Source of the DNA: Glandiceps talaboti
Taxonomy: Eukaryota; Hemichordata; Enteropneusta; Spengelidae
Assembly (NCBI RefSeq): GCF_964340395.1
Contig: NC_135550.1
Span: 15,328,408 to 15,392,407, forward strand
Length of the DNA stretch: 64,000 bases
Direction of reading: 5' to 3'
Shown here: positions 27,210 through 39,200 of the stretch, in pieces
Position numbering within the stretch: the first letter of the stretch is position 1
Layout of the letters: each line of letters opens with the position of its first letter
Position numbers and translations under genes: made by a program
The notes under the pieces: model-generated
What the model was told of the DNA's origin: nothing
Database searches by the model: none
What the model saw: the letters and a program-made list of their open reading frames with translations, nothing else

Positions 27210-30200
27210 CGGCAGCAACCATTACAATCATGATAAGAGAACTACCAACAAAATTTATTTTACAGTGACGGGATTGGAAGAAGAAATCTTTATTGAACTT
27301 GATCGCAGTGTTGACGTTCCAGATTTTGAACCAATCAACGCAACATCAGATGATACCAACGAATTGATCATCTACACAGTCACGGTAAGAATGACATCAT
27401 TGACAATATGTGTTTAATATTTCAAAGTGAACAAATGCTCGAATGTAAAGGTACCGAATCAAACCAAAGACATTGTCTTTAATACCATCGTTGTCAATGT
27501 TGTTTTCAGGCCAGGGCGGATACAGCACTTCACTTTCGAATGCTTCCGAGCAATTCATCATGGGAAAATGTGAATTACACATTATATTTTAGTTATGGAG
27601 TCCTTCCAAATACGACAATGTTCAACTATAGCAACGTTTTACCGAATACTGAATATGATAACACTACTGATATTAATGACGTCACCAGGGAAGAATTAAG
27701 GAGCACATTTTTTGTACCCAGTGAAATGGTTACTGAAGCAGGCGACTATTACATCGGTATTCGTGCTGAACCAGGTGAGTGCAGTTCTTGTGCTAACTCA
27801 GATCTACCGACTGGTACAAGTAGATATGTCTAGGGCACGTTATATCAATAATTCCAGATTAATTCAATGAAACATGCTTGTTCGAAATATCCGAAATATA
27901 AGACAACTGAAAGGGAACCAACACTTTGGCAATGTTAGGCTTACACAGATTATTTAGCATTTCCTGTAAGTTTGTTCCCTTCCAATCGCGAATAAAGGGC
28001 ATAGTCGTTTTAGGCCAAGACAGCACAAACAAGTGTCACACGTCAGCTTTTAGCCCGCTCAAATGGTTTCTTTTAAAATAAATGTAATAAGAAGATGTAT
28101 GTTTTGATACAAAATGTATAGTTAGGATGTGTAGTCACGTGTTTTTACTTTCTATAACAGGTACTCTAAACGCTAGCGTGCAACTCTTTACTTCTGGTTG
28201 TCGTTATTGGGATGACGCCTCTGAAGTGTGGACAGCAGACGGCTGTAGGGTTAGTATTGGATTTTACAAAAAAGTATAAGGTTTCCAAGGTACCCCATTA
28301 ACAATTTGGCAAGGGAGTCACCTAATATCCATAGCGGGTCACAGATCAGTTCTCTGAAAAAGAATTCTCTTATTTGGTGCTCTATTCCATCAAATTGAAC
28401 GGACGTCTTGTTTTTCTACAGCTATTTTCAAAAACACACACATAATCCTCACGTTTAATTATGACATAATTCATCCCTTCCAGGTGTCGTCAAAATCAAC
28501 TGCTGGTACAACATTCTGTCTTTGCAATCATCTGACAGCCTTTGGTTCTGACTTCTTCGTCCCGCCCAACACTATTGACTTTGGCACAGTGTTTCAGAAC
28601 TTCGCAAATTTGAAAGATAATCTTGCAGTCTTTTTAACGGTTTTCCTCATCTTCGGGGTGTACATATTGGTGATGATATGGGCTAGACGTGAAGATAGGA
28701 AAGACGTAGAAAAGGTATAGCGTGTTTTAATACCTCCTTCCGTCTGAATTGTGAACATTTTCTAAGATAAACAGATCTGATGACGTTTTCTTCATTTACC
28801 ATAATTTGATCCAATACATCACCCTGAACCCCACGTCAGTGAAGACTCAGACCGCCAATTTTGGTGAAGATGAACATATCAGTGTTTTAGAGGCGGATAT
28901 TTTGTCTCTATTTGTTGCTGATATTTTCGAATTGTTGTTGTTTTTGTAATCATTTTATAACTTAGATATATTCCTCCTCGAAGCAACGACTCGACAGTGA
29001 CGTAAGCACGTGTCTTCAGGTATCATCGTCATGTAGAACTATCAGCAAAGAAATCACGTATTTTCATTTCTGTTCATCTTGGCTCGTGTGTGGTTTCTAT
29101 TTTGTTGCTTATTTGTGTTCTTTCCATTTTCGTAGTGGGGTGTTTCACCGATGCCAGACAATCGACTGGGAGACAAGTGTATGTACTTGGTAACTGTATA
29201 TACCGGGATGAGGGGTGGTGCTGGTACAAACTCAAAGGTGTTCGTTGTGTTGAATGGCAAGGATGAACGCACTAGTGTCAGAATACTGGCAGACAGAAAG
29301 AAAAAGGTGCGTTTAAAGAAAGTCTGCAATCATCGGGTGAAGTTTCACATCACCGTCACTTTTTTGCCCTTACTCATTTACTCGACAACACATCAGAGAC
29401 AAAATACGAAACGTGGCTGACATGACATGACATGACGTGACGTGACGTGACATGACATGACATACTAGTAACAGTGCGTAACATTGCATTAGAAAGCAGT
29501 GTGCATTACCTTGGTCAGAAATTCTTGTAAACCCAGTAACTTAAACCACAGACACTACACGAAAAGGTCTATGCTTAAAAATCTGACCTTAAATGACCTG
29601 ACCTGACAGGTAAGACCACTAAGTAGTCAGAGGATCAGGTTAGGTCAGATTTTGTACGTTCATCCTTATTTTATATGTCAATAAACATGTCCAAGAAGTG
29701 ATTTTACGAACCACACTGAATAACAAATCGGACCTCTTGCTCATTGTTCTCCTATTCCTGGTTTCAGGTATTTAAACAAGGTAGTATCTGCAGCTTTGTA
29801 ATGACAGTCCCCAAAACTCTAGGTGAATTAGTCAGTCTTCGAATTTGGCACGATAATTCCGGCAAAGGCAAATCGGCTTCGTGGTACCTTAGCAAGATAA
29901 TCGTCCAAGACTTACAATCTAAGGAGGGGTGAGTGGAAACAGTATATATGCACTTCATTCAAACATTTTTAACGTTAATCTTTTAGAATGTAATAAGTGA
30001 CTGAACTACATTTGGCTGCCATCTTTTCGGAGAAATTAGTAAATACCAAATTCATATGGAGCAATGGCTGTAGTTCTGTGGCATTGAATTGGCATCGATT
30101 GATGAACTAGGTAGTTGTGCGTTATTCTTGTTTGGTTCAGTTGATTAGTCTGTTTAGTATACATCGAATTATGGAATTCTTTTCTTCAAGGAGATGACTA

Positions 30201-33200
30201 TGTATAGAATGTTGTTGAACAGCAGCTTGATGGATGTACAACTAGCTTTTTTCACATGACCATTACGTTTGAAGTGGATACACTCCCCTGATCGTATCAT
30301 TTTGGGGGCAAAACACTGAATTTCTTTCATAAAGTTATAGTTTCTTATTACACAACAGTTTACATCAGCCAGTCGTGTTAATAAACGTATGATTTGTATT
30401 ATGTTTTGAAACTATTCAATAAGAGGCATGCTTGAATGATTACCTTAATATCAAGTTTTGATTAGAGAGGCAATATGGATTAGGATTGGGTGTTATTTTG
30501 AATTTTTATTATAAAACTATTCTATCATGGCTTCCTACTTGAAAAATCAACGTGAAAAATCATTGACCAAGTCTGCGTTTGTAACTCAGTACATTACAAA
30601 AAGCTAAACAAAAATTTTGTAAACAAGTTTTTTATTGTACGTAATAACAAAACATTTCACACATCAGCCTTTGGCAATTTATTGAGTTACAAACAAGGAC
30701 TTGACATATGTTGTTTCACATTGATTTTTTTCAAGTAGGAAGCCATGATAAAATTGTTTTATAAATAAAAAATCCAAAATAAATACAAAATCGTCATCCA
30801 TATGGCCACTTTAAGTCTCGGTAGTAATTGTCATGTTAGAAATCCCATGTCTGCTCATAGACCCTACACCAACAGGATACGCAACTGCGGCATTTCCTTA
30901 GTACCGAACTGTGTTGGAATAAATTAATTTTGATTAATCCGCTTATTGGTGTAGGGTCTATGGTCTGATCAAGGCTTGATGGTCGAACTATACTTATTCA
31001 TAAATACTGTTCGTCACACTACAACGTTGGTGACGTTCTTTACTATAAAACAAAACGGGGTGTGGCAAATCATATGAGAACGGTTGTAAATGACAGACAT
31101 GTAAAAACGTATAAGTTTGTTATTGTCATATCTTGCAGATATTGCTTCATGTGTGAAAAATGGTTGGCCGTAGACGAAGATGACGGTCAAGTGCAACGAC
31201 TATTGAATGTAGCGGACAAGGTCGGTGCCATCAAATTCCAGCAACTGTTCACGACCAATGCCAAACGGGATATGACAGACGGACACATTTGGTTTTCTAT
31301 CTTTGTCAGACCTTCCCAGAGTCATTTTACTCGAGTCCAGCGGGTTTCGTGTTGTCTTTCATTGCTGTACACGACAATGGTGGCAAACTGTATGTGGTAT
31401 AACACTGAAGAACAGAGCGCAATCAACGAAGTTATCAAAATTGGTAAGAATTGAGAAGCACTTTATGCACAATATAGTTTAGCCAGCCATTAGTACAAGT
31501 AATTCAGTCAGTCAGTCAGTCAATCAGTCAGTCAGTCAGTCAGTCAGTCAGTCAGTCAGTCAGTCAGAGTCAGTCAGTCAGAATTAGTCAGTCAGTCATG
31601 GTCAGTGACAGTCAGTGACAGTCAGTGAATGAATGGAAAATCGATTGAAAAATCAGTGTTAATCAAACTGGCCTGGACTGCGACAATAAATAGGCATGGC
31701 GAAGTGATAAACTTTACTGAAAGATATACGAAAACTCAACAATAAAAATTACTCGTCAATATTTTTTTTCGATATTAATAACTCTTTGTAATAACAGTTC
31801 GGCACATTATTATTATAATTCAATTTTGCTTTTTTTTTTTTTTTGTCATGGTCCGTATTCGATTGTACATGTATCAATGTTACGTGGTAATAACAACAAA
31901 TATTTTTATATTGGTTACTTTCAGGACCCTTTACACTAAGTTGGCACGCCATCTACGTTGGTGTAATGAGCAGTCTCGTAGTTTTCCCCGTCAACATCTT
32001 ACTCATTCAATTGTTCAGGAAGTCACGTCCCAAAGTCGTGAACAACAACAACAACAACCAGGACAGTAGCGAATCCCCAGGTATAGACACTGAGAGAACA
32101 AGTAATACAGGTGACTCATATGCTGCCAATGCGGACACCAATGACCGATGGAGCAACTTTGATGATTATATCGACGAGTTGAGTCTCAATCGTTGTGAAG
32201 TTGCAACGCCGAAATGTGCTATCAAAGATGATGAATATGCAAATAAAAACATGTTTATTACTGAACCCGAGACTTTCACAGTCAGGACTGAGCAAACTGT
32301 ATCAACAAAGCCAAAATCTGGTGTTGTAAATAAAACTGACCACACTGCTGTAGATATGGAGCGTGAGTTTCCCAGCAATGACGTCACCAAAGAAGAGGAA
32401 TCAAAACCTAAAGACAAGAAAAAACCTCCATGCATGTTACCGCACTTTTTTGTGTATGTTGCCTGGTGTCTGGTGTTTCTTTCCTCAACCACGTCAGCTT
32501 TCTTTACTATACTATATAGTATGGAGTGGGGAAACGACAAGTCTGTTGATTGGTTGATTTCATTTCTGACGTCATTTATACAGAGCATTTTCATTCTTCA
32601 GCCAGTTAAGGTAGGTGCACTTGTCTATTATCCCTCTAGTAGCGAAACGACACCTTGGTCGCAAACAACTGAAATATTTCAACTAGGCACATGTTAATTT
32701 TTGATAATTTTTGAAAGTCCGTATCCGTTATTCACACGTCCAATGATAAATTCCACACTTTGAAACTCAAATGAGCCCCCATTATACACACTATTCGAAT
32801 GATGCATGTCAGGTAGGCTGAATAACTCAACTTAATCATGTGTTGTATTTTTTCCAGGTACTGTGTATTGCTATATTATTAGCGTTGATATTTCGTAAAC
32901 CCCAGTCCAATGTTGAAACTCGTGACGTGCAGCTGAAAGAAGACGAGTACTATCTTCATGATTTCACCCATGATCTTTCAGAGGAAGGTAATAACATAGT
33001 CAAAGTTTCTTCGTTTTGCACTTGCTATGCCTGTACCCGGTATATAATTTGATTCTATCATTCCAAGTGCAAATAATTTAAAATTTTGAATGTTGTACAA
33101 CAACTGATAGATTTCTCGTAGGGCATATATATTATATTTTCAGACATCATAAATGAAATTTTTATGAGGACATATTTTTGTGGTTCAAAAAACTCGAAAA

Positions 33201-36200
33201 ACGCCACCATTTTTAGTTATCAAGACCGTTTCAGCTTACGCAACAACCCCTATATACTAGTATCTCACTCTGTCGACACCGATTTGCTCCCATACACATT
33301 TTAATGTGTCGTGTTTATTATGTGCGGTAGTATTTTGCCTCCTTGAGTCAGAAATAGCGTCTACAGTTCAGACTCTGCCATTTTAGTACCACCTTGAAAT
33401 GCGCATGTATACACGTGTCTGTTGTTCCTTTGCTGCAGATATCAAAGTTCTATTTACATGTAGTTTCGCTATTAACCGTTTTTTCTCCAGACAAGTATGA
33501 GCCTCCCCCTTCCGAACCCCCTGACCCTAAGAAACTACAAGAAGCACGTGACAGAAGAGAAAAGGAGAAGAGAATGCTGGCGGTCATAAAGGATATTATT
33601 GCATATACTATCTATATCATTATCATCTGTATTATAGCTTACAATCACCGAGGAGACGTCAATTCTTATTACATGCATCAATCAGTTGAACAGATTTTCT
33701 TCGACAATGATTACTATGAACAGGTGGGTAAGCTGTAATGCTAGGGATAACAATTATATCAAGTGAAACAACTTAAAACTTCTCCCAAAATGAAACGATC
33801 GTGGCGCTCCACCACTTGATTTCGTTTTACGTCATATACTTAACCAACCGTGGAGGTTCGATGGGGGTGGGGTGGGGGTATGTTTTCGCCCGTGTGTTGT
33901 TATTTGTCTGTCAGGAGCAGGATATCTAAAACATATGGATGGATTGAATTGAAACTTTGTGGAAAGATTATGTATGACACAATATGACAAATTCAGTAGA
34001 TCGCATGAATAGCATTAGCAGTCAAGCTTCAGTCCTTGAGGGCGCGCTTCTATAATGAAACGTGTAATTGAATTATTACGAGAACTGTTCGGCGTTGGCG
34101 GAGGTATACACTCTACTACTGATTGTTCGCTATTTGAGTCGTACAGTAAAGGGTGACACCAATGGTTTGATTTTTTCGGCGACAATCCGCTAGGCTCAAC
34201 ACATCTCCCCCTTGTACATACATAGTCCATCATTGCATTCCTTGGCTTTGCTCCGAATCGATATTTAAGTGTATACAGTCTTATATATCGAATTGTGCCA
34301 TGTCAGCAAAATGCGTACCTTTATGGCTGGGATTCATAATCCTTTGTCAAGTTTGATCGACATTTAATGAATACAAATATACAAACAAGGCACACTTTCC
34401 GTCGTTGCCATTCTGGCACATAGCTTTATTAGTAAAGCATGTTAAACTGCATTGAATATTAAAGAGGCCACTATTTTTCTCCCACTACTACGAGTTCATC
34501 GATCCTACCAATAGGTGATTCAGACCAGCTATTATTCCAGAAAAATCGCAACTACAGCTTTGTAATTTCTTCCGTTCTTGCAGATCGAAGGCGGACACTC
34601 ATCCTTCTGGGCCTGGGTATCTAACGCGTTGTTACCGTCTATGTACCCATCACACTGGTATAATGGTGATAATCTAAACTCTAACGAGATGAAATTTATT
34701 GATAATTTAGCAATGTTTCGAGTTGGTGCACCAAGATTGAGACAACTTAGAGTGAGACAAGGTAGGTAGCACCAATGGGATGCTATTTAGCTTACTTTTA
34801 CATCCACCCTTTTACAGTATTCAGTAAATCCATTTTGTCAATACATGCTCAGTCGTCACCCGGTTCAAGCATGACCTAACAGTGTTACGAGTCATCTTGG
34901 ACGGCTTTAGATTCCATTGTTACTTGGGAAAATTGAGTAATAGTAGATCGAAAAAAAGAGCCTGAAATTATTGCGCAAATATTTCCTAAAATCGAGTCCA
35001 ATTTTAGGACCAACCACTTTCAACAAATTACTATTAATACCTTTACGTTATTTTCAGGCCTCTGTGACGTTTTGAAATCGTTAACGTCTCTCATCTCCTC
35101 GTGCATTGTGGAATACTCGTCGTCCAAGGAAGACAAGACTTCCTACTACAATTTGTGGTCTCCTACCAATGACACTGGAATTGGGGATATGTGGGAATAC
35201 AAGACAGTGGAGGAGACGGAAGGATTACCGATTTACGGGATAAGGCGAATGTTTGGAGGGGGAGGATATGTTACCGAACTAGGTAAATCCAACATATTTT
35301 CCAGTTACCTTTTTGTCGTTGTTTTCAGTATATGTACTAGATGCAAACATGTGATCTAAAATAGTATACAGATGGGTTGAACACGTGACTCGACTCCCTT
35401 TATTTGAGCAAATATAACAATATTGGTCAAGTGGGTTGAAATTAACAACGAAACAAATGACATAACAAAACAACATCAGCAGCTTAACAAATACATGGTC
35501 ATGAAAATACTACCACCACCACCACCACCACCACCACCACCGCCGCCGCCACCACCACCACCACTACCACCACCACCACCACCACCACCATCAACACCAC
35601 CACCACCAACACCACCACCACTCCCACTCCCATCAGCACCATTCCCACTACCACCAGCACCAGCACTCCCACTACCACCACAACCACCACTACCACCATC
35701 AACACCACCACCACCCCTCCCACTCCCACCAGCACAACTACTCCCACTTACTAACACCAACACCCCCAACCACTACCACTCCCACCATCACCATCACCAT
35801 CACCATCAACAGCACCAACAGCACCATGACCATCACCACTAACAGCAGGAACACCAGTATCACCACCAACACCTCAGCCAACACCTCAACCAACACCAAC
35901 ACCGATACCAGTACCTACATCACCAACAGCTCCACCACAGCCGCTCCAATCACGGTCACTAGGAACTATGAGTACACAATGTATGTTGAAGAACTACAAC
36001 CTGACGTTACTTGTACAGCAATTACATACAATGCCCATGATATTAAACAGTCTAACCTAGTGAATAATAATGCTATTGTTATTACAAGGTACTTCTCTTA
36101 GTGAAGCGGAAGACGCCGAAGATACCTTGACGACATCTTCCTGGTCTGATAGTTATACTCGAGCAGTGTTCGTGGAATTCCCATTATACAATGCAAATGT

Positions 36201-39200
36201 AAATCTATTTTGGTGAGTACACTTTCTTTGAATGTTAAGTTCCCCTACATGTGTAGGGTCTATGTCAATACAATTAACCATGATGTAAAAAAACCCTATA
36301 GACAGTGTTACAACGTTACAGTGAAAAGAACGTAAAGGCCACTACTCTATTTGGCGTCGTCGTTTTTCGTAATTACACAGTTTGAGTCCGTCCATTAGGT
36401 CCATTCTCCGCCCTGTTTGAATATATATACATGTAAGTTTTTTCAGTATCGGAAATATTCGAACTTCATGAAAATAACTGATTTGAAGTCTCTCATATCC
36501 TAATAATTTTGTTTTTTGATATTTTGTATAAAGCATGGTGACAGTGTTAGTTGAATTCCCAGCTACTGGAGCATCGCTTGTATTCAAACAGGTGTCAATT
36601 CTTCGTATGTACAATTACGTCGGAGCTTTCTGGTTTGTGTTTGTCATTTGTGAGATAATCTTCCTAGTATTTCTGTTATATTTCATCATCAATGAAATAC
36701 TTCGAATGCGAAAACTGAAGACAGCTTACCTGAAAAGCTTTTGGAGTTGGGTTGAGGTAAGACTTGGAATAGTATGGAGTTTGGATTTTCGCCTCATGTA
36801 CAGACAATACAATTTTGAACACACAAAATACGTACGAAGCTATCGACCACATCAAAGTTTGCAATGACGAGTCGTTGTGGTTGGCTGTCTAAGCGTGACA
36901 ACATGTGTTAGTGCCTTCAAAATTAACGCCTTTAATGTACATATATAGTTACTTCACATAATAATCGTCAAGACTATACCCTGACTTGTTCGTATTTTAA
37001 ATGTTTTTACACTCCTTTTCGTCATAGATCGTTAACATTTTGCTGTGCATCGCTGGGATTTCTATACACTTTTACAAGACGATATTTTGGGACGTTGCAC
37101 TTGATGAAATATCTGACGGAGGTGAGTGGCGAATTTCTACATGGCTTCACAAAATTCAAGCTACTACATATGTATGTAAAGCCAGGAAGCAATCTTTTGA
37201 TTTATTAACGTGTCCTTTGCATCCTCAAATACTAAAATCGTGTGTATCATTTTAGCGTTTGAAATTTAGGCTGGCGACCCTTCTAGTTTGCAAGATACTT
37301 GGAAAACAAGAGTTTTAGTGCCGTCACAATACGCAGAGAATTGGCTTTCACGTAATTTCCGGCATTGCAAACAGTTTACTAAATGTTACAATTATGACAC
37401 CACTAGTCAAACTATTGTGTGTATAAACGTAGATAAGTTATACAAGAAAACTTTCAGACTTTACATTGTCGTCAACCTTTACAAAGAGTGCCGTATGTTG
37501 CGAAATTCATTCTAAATGTATAAATTTTGTATTTTCCAGGTTCCACACAGTTTGTTAACCTACAGCGTATGGCAACTTGGGACGAAATCTACGGATATAT
37601 TCTGAGTATCGTCGTCTTCATTTCAATTCTCAAATGCGTCAACATTCTACGGTTCAATCGTCGGATGTCACTACTCACACACACTCTCCGTCGTTCAGTC
37701 AAAGATCTCATAAACTTCGCAGTCGTATTCTTCTTAATATTTTTCTCGTACTGTCAAATGTCTTATTTATCACTCGGGAAATTCCTTCGAAATTACCGCT
37801 CTATAATCACCACCACGGAAACTCTGCTGTCAGTCTGGCTCGGTGTTTTTGACTACTATGAGATGGAAGAGACAAACCGAATCTTGGGACCTTTAATATT
37901 TTTCTCTTTCAGTCTCGTCATGTTTGCCGTTTTGACGACGATGTTTATTGCGATACTTATCATTGCGTTTGTAACGGCAAAAGCGGATAACGACCGAATG
38001 GAAAATGAATATGAAATGGGTAACTTCATGTTGACTCAGTTTAAGGAGTTGTTTGGTTTAAATTCAGAGTCCGGAGACACGGATAAGGACACTTCGGAAG
38101 CTGTTGACGACTCGGACGATAAATTTGAAGAATTTGTCAAGATGTATAACGAAACAAGGGGAAGCCAAATAAAGGAGACTGACATGTTGGTAGCAGGAGG
38201 AAGTGTGACGGAAGAAACTCTCGTCGTCAATGACAACGAAACTGATAACCTTAAAGCAGCTCCGCAGACAATAAGAAAAGTAAAAACTAAACGAAGAGAA
38301 TGGCGGATAAAAACACCTCGTATTATACATTACAAGAATGTGAACCTCGAGGAATTGATTGAGAGAGTTGAATGGATAGAAGAAGTTGTGAATAATATAG
38401 ATTTGGAAGGAGACGCTGAACATGTGATTTACGTTCCCCCGGTAACCCAAGAAGATGATTCGTGAGTAGTAATTATAATAATCGTGTGAATATGTTCTAT
38501 CAGGCTCTTCCTCAGAAGAACGAAGAATTTGATGAAAATTGATTATTATAATAATGAATCGTTTAATATTGACTTTCATAAATTGAGCTAATGTCAGCTT
38601 ACTCTAATATCAGAGCAGCCAACCAAACAACACAAACACAAACACAAACAAACAAATAAACAAACAAACGAACAAACAAACAAACAAACAAACAAACAAC
38701 CAGCCAAAGACATTCAAACATTCAACGACAATACTAGCAACAGCAGGAATGACAAAACTATAAATATGTCATATTTTATTGCAACAACATATACAGTATT
38801 TAACATATATTGATCGACATATTTAATACAAGGTATGTATAGATTGAGTACAGATACTGGGTTGTATTTAGTCATTTAATCAATTAATTTTTCTGTCCAT
38901 ACATACCCCATTTGCTCGTTTATTTGTTTGTCCATCCCCCTCCCTCCATTCAGCCATCCATCCACCCGTCCATGCATCTAATCATTAATTCTTTCCTATC
39001 TACCCCTTTGTTGTAATTCAATCAATCTTTCGATCATCAACCATGCGTTCATTTCATGTATTTCATGCATTCTCCAGCTATTCACCCATTTATCTATTGA
39101 TTGACTAACTGACTGATTGATTGATTCGTTAATTCATCCATCCATCCGTCCATCCATCCATCCATCCATCCATCCATCCATCCATCCATCCATCCATCCA

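Noticed and set aside
31966-32697. Stand-alone 243-codon gene starting at 31,966
   Set aside because: It is the inner part of the polycystin TM2-TM4 exon (31,925-32,610) read from an internal Met and past the true donor.
35423-35842. Poly-proline open frame and its minus-strand Gly/Val counterparts
   Set aside because: Arises from a CCA triplet repeat inside an intron flanked by in-phase polycystin exons.
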